Below are positions 18,704 through 26,782 of a DNA stretch of 64,000 bases, in pieces. The notes under the pieces are model-generated. The model made no database searches. It was not told where the DNA came from and saw nothing but the letters and a program-made list of their open reading frames with translations. The stretch covers positions 1,178,001 through 1,242,000 of the forward strand of contig NZ_CP017696.1 in assembly GCF_002715865.1 (NCBI RefSeq), written 5' to 3'. The translations under genes and the position numbers were made by a program. Source of the stretch: Bifidobacterium asteroides DSM 20089. Its GTDB lineage: Bacteria; Actinomycetota; Actinomycetes; Actinomycetales; Bifidobacteriaceae. Within the stretch, counting starts at the first letter, position 1; every line of letters begins with the position of its first letter.

Positions 18704-18716
18704 TGCAATAGTTGCA
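18704..18716. repeat. 13-bp inverted repeat between the sigma factor and riboflavin genes
   Basis: TGCAA-TAG-TTGCA is a perfect palindrome about 60 bp upstream of the ECF sigma start. It could be a regulator site for the sigma operon. Only symmetry and position support it. Confidence 0.2.
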
Positions 18717-18776
18717 TGGAAGGCGGTTTTATTTCCTTCCTGGCGTGTCTAGAAATGCACTAGCAGTGAGAAAGAA

Positions 18777-18805
18777 TTGACCATTCCAAGGACCACAGCT
18801 ATATT
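18777..18805 (+). promoter_or_regulatory. Sigma-A type promoter for the riboflavin transport operon
   Basis: TTGACC (18777-18782) and TATATT (18800-18805) are separated by 17 bp, a near-consensus housekeeping promoter. The transcript would start near 18812, just before the FMN riboswitch. Confidence 0.75.
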
Positions 18806-18818
18806 GAAATCGTCAGTT

Positions 18819-18942
18819 TCAGGGAAGGTGAAAGTCCTTACTGGCGGTATCCGGCTGAATGCCGGGAGCCCGCGACCCGCGCAAGCGGTGGATATCGGTC
18901 AAAATCCGAAGCCAACGGTTACAGTCCGGATGGAAGAAACGA
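18819..18942 (+). ncRNA. FMN riboswitch (RFN element)
   Basis: The segment contains the conserved RFN blocks in order: AGGGAAGGTGAAAGTCC, ACTGGCGGTA, GCCCGCGACCCGC, GGTGGATATCGGT, CCGAAGCCAACGGTTACAGT and CCGGATGGAAGAAACG. They form the six-helix FMN-binding aptamer. The aptamer ends about 9 nt before the ribU start codon, and its 3' end carries the only purine-rich stretch that could be the ribosome site. No terminator hairpin lies between aptamer and gene. This implies control of translation: FMN binding would hide the ribosome site and reduce riboflavin uptake. Confidence 0.95.
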
Positions 18943-18950
18943 GGCCCTCT

Positions 18951-19556
18951 ATGAGCATGCCCAATTCTCATTCGCACACCACTACAAACAAGGACACGCG
19001 CTTCAACGATGTCCACTCCACAGGTGCAGGTGGTTCAGGACGCTGGTCAACCAAGCGGATTGCAGTCTACGCGCTCTTCGTAGCCCTGGCCATGGTTCTG
19101 AGCTTCTTCTCCTTCCCGATCTTTCCTGCCGCACCCTGGCTCAAATATGACCCCTCGGGCATCGTCGTCCTGGTATGCGGCTTCGCCTTCGGCCCAGCGG
19201 CTGCCGCCATCATCTCCATCCTGGGATTCGTCCCGCACCTGTTTACCAACCCCTTCGGTGCTCTGATCTCGATGATCGTGGCCCTGGCTCTGAGCGTGCC
19301 GGCGGCCTTGGTCTACCGGAGGATGCACAGCCGTAAAGGAGCGGTCATCGGAATCGTCTCCGGCGCTGTTCTGGGCGTGATCGCAGCCATACTGTGCAAC
19401 GTGGTGATCACCCCCTTCTACGCGCACATGTCCATGGCCAAGGTGATTGCCATGATCGTGCCGATCCTTCTGCCCTTCAACCTGATGAAGTTCGCCATCC
19501 ACGGCGTGGTCACTTTCCTGATCTACAAGCCCATCTCCACGCTGATCAACAAGTAG
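18951..19556 (+). CDS. ribU: Riboflavin ECF transporter S component
   Basis: This 201-residue membrane protein binds riboflavin for uptake by an energy-coupling factor transporter. After a hydrophilic N-terminus of about 40 residues there are six hydrophobic segments beginning at KRIAVYALFVALAMVLSFFS, with the conserved loop PWLKYDPSGIVVL that is typical of RibU-type S components. The gene sits directly behind an FMN riboswitch and 21 bp before a fused ECF energising protein. I chose ATG 18951, the first ATG after the aptamer; in-frame ATG or longer starts upstream lie inside the aptamer and are not credible. Confidence 0.92.
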   Translation: MSMPNSHSHTTTNKDTRFNDVHSTGAGGSGRWSTKRIAVYALFVALAMVLSFFSFPIFPAAPWLKYDPSGIVVLVCGFAFGPAAAAIISILGFVPHLFTNPFGALISMIVALALSVPAALVYRRMHSRKGAVIGIVSGAVLGVIAAILCNVVITPFYAHMSMAKVIAMIVPILLPFNLMKFAIHGVVTFLIYKPISTLINK

Positions 19557-19577
19557 GCCACGGCGGTTCGGAACGTC

Positions 19578-22022
19578 ATGGCAGCATCCATGACCCAATC
19601 CACAGGCTCCGATTCGGCGGATTCGAAGGCAACCGTCGCCCGACTCAACCAGGTCTCTTTCTCCTATGACGAAGGCCAGACCTGGGCCCTGGACCATCTT
19701 TCCATGGAGGTGCATGCAGGCGAGCATCTATGCATTCTGGGAGCAAATGGTTCCGGCAAATCCACGCTGGGAAGCATCCTCTCGGGTGCGACGGCACCTG
19801 ACTACGGCCAGGTCGAGCTTATGGGCCGAGCGGTCTGCTCCGACACCCCGGATCAGGGCCGACAGATCGACACTGAGGCCTACCGACAGGCACGGCGGAA
19901 CATCGGCATGGTCTTTCAGAGCCCTGAGGACCAGATCGTGACCACCGTCGTCCAGGACGACGTGGCTTTCGGACCCGAGAATCTGGGCATGCCCCGCCAG
20001 AAGATGCTCTCCTGCGTGCCAGCGGCCCTGAAACAGGTCGACTTGCAGACGCGGATGAATGATGATCCCACCCGCATGTCGGGCGGACAGCAGCAACGAC
20101 TGGCCCTGGCCGGCGGCCTGGCCATGAATCCTGGCATGATGGTGCTGGATGAACCTGGCGCCATGCTCGACGCGGCCGGTCGACAGGAGATTCAATCAAT
20201 CCTCTGCCGGCTGACGACCCAGGGCACGGCTGTCGTCCACATCACCCACCTGCTCGAACAGGCCAGACAGGCCGATCGGGTCCTTGTGCTTGACCATGGG
20301 CGCATCGTGGCCTCCGGAAGTCCGAACCAGATCCTGAACAGGCAGGATCTGCCAGCCCTTGTCGGCGAACCTGACCCAAATCCGCTGACCCAAAGCAAGG
20401 TATCAGACACGGATGCGAAGACCCCGGTCGATGACCACGCTCTCCCCATGGTCAAGTTGTCGGATGTCTCTTACAGTTTTCCTGATTCCGGGAGCAAAGC
20501 CCTCAACCAAGTGAATCTGGAGCTGGCGGCAGGACAGACCCTAGCCATTATCGGGCGCAATGGATCCGGCAAGTCCACCCTGGCCAGGCTCATCTGCGCC
20601 CTGGCCACCCCAGACAGCGGATCCATCCAGGTGGCCGGTCTGCCCCTGGCCGGGCCCGACCGGCCCAAAGCCAGGCATCTGCGACGCCGGAATCTGAAGC
20701 TTCTGCGCCAAAGGGTCGGCTATGTCATGCAATACCCCGAACATCAGCTTTTTGCGGACACCGTTGCCCAGGACATCGCCTATGGTCCGCACAACCTGGG
20801 CTATGGGCCCGAACAGGTGCAGCAGCGGGTGGATGAGGCCATGAAGCTTCTGGGCATCAGTGACCTGGCCGACCGCTCCCCCTTCGACCTCTCGGGGGGT
20901 CAGCGGCGCCTGGTGGCCATCGCCGGAGTTGTGGCCTGCAGCCCGCAACTGCTGGTTTTGGACGAAGCCACCGCCAGTCTCGACCCCCAGGCCTGCGTAC
21001 GAATTATGGCATTGCTTCGGGTGCTCCATCAGCGCGGCGTCACCATCGTCATGAGCACCCACGCCGATCGCGAGGCCCTGGACCTGGCCGACCAGACCCT
21101 ACTCCTGGAGCATGGAGAAACGCTAGCCTATGGGCCTACTGCCAAAGTCGTGGAGCGCTACCATCAGCTGCTCGCCACAGACGCAGCGGAGAAGGAGGCC
21201 GCTGGCAAAGAAACTTCAGGCAGGAAAGCGGATCGCACCCAAGCCGACCAGAAACCCTTATCCTTGCTGGCAAGGCTGGACCCGCGAGCCAAGCTGGTGA
21301 CCTTCCTCCTAGCCATGTTCACCGCTTTCGCCATTTCCACGCCTGCGCAGCTTGTTCTGGCGCTGGTAGTTACTATCGGCCTCTTTACCGCCGCCCGAGC
21401 CCCACTTCGTTCCATTATGAAATCAGTCAAGGGCTTTCTGATTCTCATGCTTCTACTGGCCGTATTCAATCTTCTGGTCACCCAGACCGGCCGTAGACTG
21501 GCTGCCTGGGGTCCATTCGTGCTGACCACCGGCGGCATCTGGGTGGCTGTGCTCTATGCCTGCCGCTTCATGCTGATCATCTTTCTGGGCGCGCTCCTGG
21601 TGGAGACCACCACCCCAACGCAGATGACCGATGCCTGTGAATCGCTGCTGAGTCCACTGTCCAGGCTGGGCATCCACACCAATGAGATAGCCCTGGTCCT
21701 CTCACTGGCTCTGCGCTTCATCCCCACACTGGGACGTGAGGTTCAGGCCATCGTGGAAGCCCAGTCAGCCCGTGGCGGATCCATCGAGTCCGGCTCGCTC
21801 TCGCAACGCCTGCATGCGGCCATAGCCATCACGGTTCCCGTCTTCGCCGGAGCTCTGCGCCACGCTGACAATCTGAGCCGGGCCTTGGATGCCCGATGCT
21901 ATGAGGGCAGCCGTCAACAGCGCACCCACTACCGATTGCTACAACTGGGCAGGATGGACATCCTGTTCATCGCTCTCATGGCCCTTTATCTGTTGGCCCT
22001 GCTGCTGCATCCCCTGTTCTGA
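19578..22022 (+). CDS. Fused ECF transporter energising unit (EcfA-EcfA'-EcfT)
   Basis: This 814-residue protein joins three subunits that are usually separate. The first ATPase domain (about residues 18-255) has Walker A GANGSGKST, signature MSGGQQQRLALA and Walker B MMVLDEPGAMLD. The second (about 285-525) has GRNGSGKST, LSGGQRRLVAIAG and LLVLDEATASLD. A linker rich in charged residues leads to a membrane domain (about 555-814) with five to six helices and the EcfT coupling motifs SARGG and DARCYEG. It supplies energy to RibU encoded just upstream, and possibly to other S components elsewhere in the genome. The start has GGA 5 nt upstream. Confidence 0.92.
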   Translation: MAASMTQSTGSDSADSKATVARLNQVSFSYDEGQTWALDHLSMEVHAGEHLCILGANGSGKSTLGSILSGATAPDYGQVELMGRAVCSDTPDQGRQIDTEAYRQARRNIGMVFQSPEDQIVTTVVQDDVAFGPENLGMPRQKMLSCVPAALKQVDLQTRMNDDPTRMSGGQQQRLALAGGLAMNPGMMVLDEPGAMLDAAGRQEIQSILCRLTTQGTAVVHITHLLEQARQADRVLVLDHGRIVASGSPNQILNRQDLPALVGEPDPNPLTQSKVSDTDAKTPVDDHALPMVKLSDVSYSFPDSGSKALNQVNLELAAGQTLAIIGRNGSGKSTLARLICALATPDSGSIQVAGLPLAGPDRPKARHLRRRNLKLLRQRVGYVMQYPEHQLFADTVAQDIAYGPHNLGYGPEQVQQRVDEAMKLLGISDLADRSPFDLSGGQRRLVAIAGVVACSPQLLVLDEATASLDPQACVRIMALLRVLHQRGVTIVMSTHADREALDLADQTLLLEHGETLAYGPTAKVVERYHQLLATDAAEKEAAGKETSGRKADRTQADQKPLSLLARLDPRAKLVTFLLAMFTAFAISTPAQLVLALVVTIGLFTAARAPLRSIMKSVKGFLILMLLLAVFNLLVTQTGRRLAAWGPFVLTTGGIWVAVLYACRFMLIIFLGALLVETTTPTQMTDACESLLSPLSRLGIHTNEIALVLSLALRFIPTLGREVQAIVEAQSARGGSIESGSLSQRLHAAIAITVPVFAGALRHADNLSRALDARCYEGSRQQRTHYRLLQLGRMDILFIALMALYLLALLLHPLF

Positions 22023-22229
22023 GGGGTCCGGCTACGTCAAGCATTTAGGTTCCTTGTTCCTTCAAGGTCAACAAGGCCTTCTTCCACGCCTGGCCTGAGT
22101 TCTTCATCACGCAACTGCCTGAGTCGCCGGCCGTTTGGGGTAAACGAACCGTTATGCATGGAATGCTGACCTGGCAAACACTGATGTCAATTACCTGCCA
22201 ATTCCATCGCTGCCTTAAGCCTGATATAA

Positions 22230-22362
22230 GAGAATGATCGAACCATTCGATGGACTCGCAAGCAAAAGCAAATGCCGAGCTCACACTGCCAATAGAAGCC
22301 ATGGATTCCAAGTGACGTTTCAGAAACTGCATTACAGAGATCGACGCAAATCCCCGGCAGCA
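22230..22362 (-). pseudogene. Degenerate IS3-family transposase (orfB) fragment
   Basis: The minus-strand frame reads RGFASISVMQFLKR then ASIGSVSSAFAFACESI. IS3-family OrfB transposases read RG-x-x-Y-T-S-x-x-F then SIGSVGD-x-x-DNA-x-AES at this place, so the spacing and several residues agree, but the catalytic-core aspartates and the DN pair are lost. The fragment is only about 45 codons long, has no start with a ribosome site, and the frame downstream does not resemble a transposase. It lies next to the clpC terminator in a 417-bp intergenic region of lower GC. I read it as the eroded remains of an insertion sequence; chance resemblance is possible. Confidence 0.35.
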
Positions 22363-22368
22363 CAGAAT

Positions 22369-22408
22369 AAGAGGGGTTGGAGCACTGTAATGTGCCCCAA
22401 CCCCTCTT
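22369..22408 (-). terminator. Rho-independent terminator of clpC
   Basis: A 17-bp stem (22369-22385 with 22392-22408, one mismatch) closes a 6-nt loop and is followed on the minus strand by a T-rich stretch. It lies about 30 bp past the clpC stop. Confidence 0.75.
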
Positions 22409-22439
22409 CAGTCAGCTGCGTCGGGCCTCAACCCTTATC

Positions 22440-25088
22440 TCAGTCACTGGCAGGCGAACTCTGAGCGGACTGCTCAGAACCTTGACCATCCTGGCTCTGG
22501 CTGTCGGCCTCGCCTGCTGGCGGAACATCAGCGTCGGAAGAGCTCACCGAAGCTCCGACCAGTTCAGACTTCTGGTCCTGTTTATCAGCGGAGCTGGCCG
22601 CATGCCGGGGTCCCTCGAAGGGCTTTCCTGTGAAGGTGAACTCACCCAGGATGCCCTCGCCTTCGGCATCGACCTGGACGGACTCATTGTCCGTAAGGTC
22701 GCCCATGAGGATCTTCTCGGAGACGGCATCCTCGATATCCCGCTGGATGACACGGCGCAGGGGCCGGGCACCCAGGAGCGGATCGAAGCCCTTCTCGGCC
22801 AGCAGATCCTTGGCCTTGTCGGTCAGATCCAGGGACATGTGGCGCTCGAAGAGACGGTCGTTGAGCTGAGCGATGTCCAGATCGACGATCTGCCGGACCT
22901 GGGGCTCGGTCAGCTGCTGGAAGACGATGATGTCATCCAGGCGGTTCAGGAACTCGGGCCTGAACTGCTGCTTGAGCTCACTGGTCACCTGGTCCTTCAT
23001 CCGCTGATAGGAGGTCTCGGTGTTGCCGCTCACGTTGAAGCCGGTGTTTGCCGCCTTGGCGATGTCACGGGTTCCCAGGTTGGTGGTCAGGATGATGATG
23101 GTGTTCTTGAAGTCCACCATGCGACCTTGCCCGTCGGTCAGATGGCCGTCGTCCAGCACCTGCAGAAGGGTGTTGAAGATGTCCGGGTGAGCCTTCTCGA
23201 TCTCGTCGAAGAGAACCACGGAGAATGGCTTACGCCTGACCTTCTCGGTCAGCTCGCCGCCCTCTTCGTATCCCACGTACCCCGGAGGGGCACCGAAGAG
23301 ACGAGATGTGGAGTACTTCTCCGAAAACTCGGACATATCCACTCTGATCAGGGCATCCTCGTCGTCAAAGAGGAACTGGGCCAGAGCCTTGGCCAGCTCG
23401 GTCTTGCCCACGCCAGTGGGGCCGGCGAAGATGAAGGAACCTGCAGGGCGCTTGGGGTCCTTGAGGCCCACACGGGTGCGCCGGATTGAGCGGGACAGGG
23501 CGGAGACGGCCTCATCCTGGCCGATGATCCGCTTGTGCAACTCCTTCTCCATACCCAGGAGCTTCTTGGACTCGGCCTGGGTCAGCTTGAAGACCGGAAT
23601 GCCGGTGGTCGAGGAGACCACCTCAGCGATCACGTCCTCGTCGACGACCATCTTGACGTCGGACTCGCCCTCGTGCCAGGCCTTCTCCTTCTCCTTGCGC
23701 TCGGCCTCCAGCTTCTCCTGGCTGTCGCGCAGCTGAGCGGCCTTCTCGAAGTCCTGATCCTTGATGGCCTGGTCCTTCTGGGCGGAAATGCGATCCACCT
23801 TGGTGTCCAGCTCCTTGAGCTCCGGCGGGGCGGTCAGCCGCTTGATGCGCAGACGTGCGCCAGCCTCATCGATCAGGTCGATAGCCTTGTCAGGCAGGTT
23901 CCTGTCCTGGATGTAGCGTGCAGAGAGCTCAGCCGCCGACTGCAGGGCCTTGTCGGTGATAGTGACGTGGTGATGATGCTCGTAGCGGCCACGCAGACCC
24001 TTGAGAATCTCGATAGTCTGGGCGATGGTCGGCTCGGAGACCTGAATGGGCTGGAAGCGCCGCTCCAGGGCCGCATCCTTCTCGATGTACTTGCGGTACT
24101 CGTCGGTGGTGGTCGCTCCGATGGTCTGCAGCTCGCCGCGGGCCAGCAGGGGCTTGAGCATGTCAGAGGCACCCAGGGCCCCATCTGCCGAACCTGCGCC
24201 GACGATGGTGTGAATCTCATCGATGAAGAGAATGATGTCGCCCCGGGTCTTTATCTCCTTGAGCACCTTCTTCAGACGCTCCTCGAAGTCGCCCCGATAG
24301 CGGGAACCGGCCACCATGGAGCCCAGATCCAGCGAGTAGACCTGCTTGCCCTTGAGGGTCTCAGGAACATCACCGTTATGGATTTTCTGGGCCAGGCCCT
24401 CGACCACGGCTGTCTTGCCTACGCCGGGCTCTCCGATCAGCACCGGGTTGTTCTTGGTCCTCCTGGACAGGACGACCATGACCCTCTCGATTTCATTGGC
24501 CCGGCCGATGACCGGATCCAGCTTGCCTTCAGCGGCTTCCTGGGTCAGGTTCCTGCCAAACTGGTCCAGAATGGCCGAACCGGTCTGTCCACCCTTGTTG
24601 GAAACGCCGCCGGCATTGGCCAGATCGCCCTTGCCGGCATCGCCGCCTTCGTGGCTGCCGCGAATCATGTCAATGGTGGCGGTCCGCAGATCGCCCAGAT
24701 CCACACCCATCTTGATCAGCACCTGGGTACCGACGCCTTCACCCTCGCGGATGAGACCCAGCAGAATGTGCTCGGTGCCGATGTAAGAGTGGCCAAGCTG
24801 AAGGGCCTCGCGCAGCGACAGCTCCAGGACCTGACGGGCGTGCGGTGTGAATGGGATGTGCCCATTGGGGACCGCATTGCCCTTACCGATCATCTCCTCG
24901 ACCTGTTTGCGGGTGGCATCCAGCTCCACGCCCTTGGAGGCCTGGGCCTTGGCGGCGACACCGTCACCCTCCCTGATCAGGCCCAGGAGGAGGTGCTCGG
25001 TGCCGATGTAATTGTGCTGCAGGGTGCGGGCCTCTTCCTGCGCCAGCACAATCACCCGCCGCGCACGGTCGGTAAACCGTTCGAACAT
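22440..25088 (-). CDS. clpC: ATP-dependent Clp protease ATP-binding subunit ClpC
   Basis: This 882-residue AAA+ unfoldase feeds proteins to the ClpP peptidase. The N-terminal Clp-repeat domain is at about residues 1-145 (two [11 protein letters not shown]-type repeats), followed by the first ATPase domain with Walker A GEPGVGKT and [10 protein letters not shown], a UVR-like middle region ([21 protein letters not shown] type) near 435-465, the second ATPase domain with [14 protein letters not shown] and [13 protein letters not shown], and a polar C-terminal tail rich in S, D, E and Q. The start ATG 25088 begins the family N-terminus [12 protein letters not shown] and has AGGA 6 nt upstream. 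It is monocistronic with its own terminator. Confidence 0.97.
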   Translation of the reverse strand: MFERFTDRARRVIVLAQEEARTLQHNYIGTEHLLLGLIREGDGVAAKAQASKGVELDATRKQVEEMIGKGNAVPNGHIPFTPHARQVLELSLREALQLGHSYIGTEHILLGLIREGEGVGTQVLIKMGVDLGDLRTATIDMIRGSHEGGDAGKGDLANAGGVSNKGGQTGSAILDQFGRNLTQEAAEGKLDPVIGRANEIERVMVVLSRRTKNNPVLIGEPGVGKTAVVEGLAQKIHNGDVPETLKGKQVYSLDLGSMVAGSRYRGDFEERLKKVLKEIKTRGDIILFIDEIHTIVGAGSADGALGASDMLKPLLARGELQTIGATTTDEYRKYIEKDAALERRFQPIQVSEPTIAQTIEILKGLRGRYEHHHHVTITDKALQSAAELSARYIQDRNLPDKAIDLIDEAGARLRIKRLTAPPELKELDTKVDRISAQKDQAIKDQDFEKAAQLRDSQEKLEAERKEKEKAWHEGESDVKMVVDEDVIAEVVSSTTGIPVFKLTQAESKKLLGMEKELHKRIIGQDEAVSALSRSIRRTRVGLKDPKRPAGSFIFAGPTGVGKTELAKALAQFLFDDEDALIRVDMSEFSEKYSTSRLFGAPPGYVGYEEGGELTEKVRRKPFSVVLFDEIEKAHPDIFNTLLQVLDDGHLTDGQGRMVDFKNTIIILTTNLGTRDIAKAANTGFNVSGNTETSYQRMKDQVTSELKQQFRPEFLNRLDDIIVFQQLTEPQVRQIVDLDIAQLNDRLFERHMSLDLTDKAKDLLAEKGFDPLLGARPLRRVIQRDIEDAVSEKILMGDLTDNESVQVDAEGEGILGEFTFTGKPFEGPRHAASSADKQDQKSELVGASVSSSDADVPPAGEADSQSQDGQGSEQSAQSSPASD

Positions 25089-25190
25089 ACTTGTCCTTCC
25101 CTTTGATCCGTAATTCACTCTACAGATTTACGGTGACGTTTATTCTCGGCCCACCGGGGATTGCGCTCTGAACGCAACTAGGCCTTGGAA

Positions 25191-26195
25191 TCAGTCCTCT
25201 GAGCCGTCTTCTGACTCCATCTGCTCCATGAGTTCCACCTCAGGTCGCTCCTCGCGTGGCTTCTGCCTGACCACATCAATATGAAGATCGTCATAGGCGG
25301 GCTGGGACTGGACCCAGAGATGGGACTCCTCCTGGGGCTCGATCTCGGAATGCTCGCCGCAGCCATGGTCCAGGGAGACAACACGCCCGTCGTCCGGACT
25401 CCAACGATTGGCGCAGACACCGAACATGGTGCCCAGATCACCTGCCAGGGGAATCATGAAGCCGCATGTCTCACAGGCCTTGCCCTTGGCCGTCCGGGTA
25501 GACAGGGACTTTGGACCGTGCTGCCCCTCGTACCAGCGCTTGGCAGTGGCGGACCGGGCCTCGGCGGTCATCACGTGTCGGCGGCTCAGAGCGAAGCAAT
25601 CGACGGCCTCATCCAAGTCGGCGGAAGAGGTCTGTGCGTCAAGGGAAACCTGATTATTCGGTTCCTGCCCGTGAACGTCCTTATCGTCACCTGAGCGCTC
25701 TACCAGGCGGAAGACCGCACCGTAGGTCTCCTCGTCAGTACCGTCGGCATCAGCCGAGGCTGATTCTTTTTGGCTTTCTTCATCGTCCTCTGGGACTTGC
25801 CGTACTTCGGAATTCTGAGGTCCCGCCTGGGCAGGCTCGTATCCGGCTGTCAGCCTGGGATCGTCGGGATCGGTTCCCATGACATCAGTCACGCTCAGAT
25901 CCGAGGGCAGAAGGCGGTCCTTCCAGGGAACCCATGCCGGAGGCTGCAGGGCCGCATCGGTAGGCACCAGAGAGGATTCATCCACAGTCCAGGTATCGGC
26001 ATCCTCATCACGGTAGAGGGTGACCGACCACTGCCAGCCCTCGTAGCCCTTGATGGCCGAGACGAACCGATAGTCCCAGACACCATCCCCGATCAGGGTG
26101 CGGCCGACCAGCTGGCCGACCTCATCACTGTCGGCAGCCACGCTCAGAGCTACTCGCCTGGCCAGTCCCTCAGGATCCAGGTCCTCTTGAACCAT
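25191..26195 (-). CDS. DUF3027 domain protein
   Basis: This 334-residue protein matches the actinobacterial DUF3027 family. The N-terminal 125 residues contain the conserved DYRFVSAIKGYEGWQWSVTL and the PAWVPWKDRL motif. An acidic linker rich in D, E, S and Q follows. The C-terminal part has RWYEGQHGPKSLSTRT, KACETCGFMIPLAGDLGTMF and CANRWSPDDGRVVSLDHGCG, with four cysteines that probably bind zinc. Its biochemical role is unknown. Start ATG has AAGGTG 7 nt upstream. Downstream of the cold-shock-domain gene on the same strand, an arrangement common in actinobacteria that suggests a shared function in RNA or ribosome biology. Confidence 0.88.
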   Translation of the reverse strand: MVQEDLDPEGLARRVALSVAADSDEVGQLVGRTLIGDGVWDYRFVSAIKGYEGWQWSVTLYRDEDADTWTVDESSLVPTDAALQPPAWVPWKDRLLPSDLSVTDVMGTDPDDPRLTAGYEPAQAGPQNSEVRQVPEDDEESQKESASADADGTDEETYGAVFRLVERSGDDKDVHGQEPNNQVSLDAQTSSADLDEAVDCFALSRRHVMTAEARSATAKRWYEGQHGPKSLSTRTAKGKACETCGFMIPLAGDLGTMFGVCANRWSPDDGRVVSLDHGCGEHSEIEPQEESHLWVQSQPAYDDLHIDVVRQKPREERPEVELMEQMESEDGSED

Positions 26196-26263
26196 CTATC
26201 ACACCTTCATCATCAGTGGGACCGGACCAAACCGATCCACGTCGGATTCTTCTCGCCGTCCAC

Positions 26264-26653
26264 TCAGTCCGGCACGTCAAAGTCATCAGCCACAGCCCTC
26301 AGGAGGGTGGCCAGTTTGGCGGATTCGGCCCGACCCGGGTAGTGGTGCCGACGCAGGCCATTGCCGGCCGAATCCAGCAGCTTGATCAAATCCTCCACGA
26401 TGGCGGCCATATCGTCCGGATCGGGCCGCTTGGCACGCAGAATGGAGGGGGTCGGCCCCACCAGCTTCAGATCCAGGGCCTGGGGGCCCTTGCGGCCCTC
26501 AGCCACCGAGAACTCCACTCGGGATCCCTTGCGTATGGTGGACACCCCAGCAGGCAGGGCTGACGAGGGCAGGAAGACATCCCCGCCTTGCTCATCCGTG
26601 ATGAACCCGAACCCCCGCTTGGCGTCGTACCACCGTACTCTCCCGCTGGGCAT
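26264..26653 (-). CDS. Cold-shock-domain protein with C-terminal helical extension
   Basis: This 129-residue protein begins with a cold-shock domain (about residues 1-65): GRVRWYDAKRGFGFIT is RNP1-like and DVFLPSSAL is RNP2-like, the parts that bind single-stranded nucleic acid. About 60 further residues (DPDDMAAIVEDLIKLLDSAG and beyond) are predicted helical and are absent from ordinary CspA. This two-part form is widespread in actinobacteria upstream of DUF3027. It probably binds RNA. The start ATG has GGAAG about 10 nt upstream. The next gene downstream starts 68 bp away. Confidence 0.88.
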   Translation of the reverse strand: MPSGRVRWYDAKRGFGFITDEQGGDVFLPSSALPAGVSTIRKGSRVEFSVAEGRKGPQALDLKLVGPTPSILRAKRPDPDDMAAIVEDLIKLLDSAGNGLRRHHYPGRAESAKLATLLRAVADDFDVPD

Positions 26654-26782
26654 GCTCTGCCACTTCCTTACGTTGCTTCTTGAACAAATATATCCGGAAT
26701 CAGTCTACCTGACCTGGACGCGCAGGACGACCCTTCTTGTCATAGGCGTACGGGACGGGCGGCGGCAGAATTGGCCTGGTCT

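Noticed and set aside
18777-18950. Longer N-terminus for ribU, or start at the ATG at 18930
   Set aside because: The region is the FMN aptamer; coding through it is not plausible.
22045-22332. 95-residue minus-strand ORF as an intact gene
   Set aside because: No ribosome site or promoter; only its first part resembles a transposase block, so I list it as a fragment.
23535-25106. 523-codon plus-strand frame
   Set aside because: Mirror of clpC; composition is that of a shadow frame with repeated L, G, V, D.
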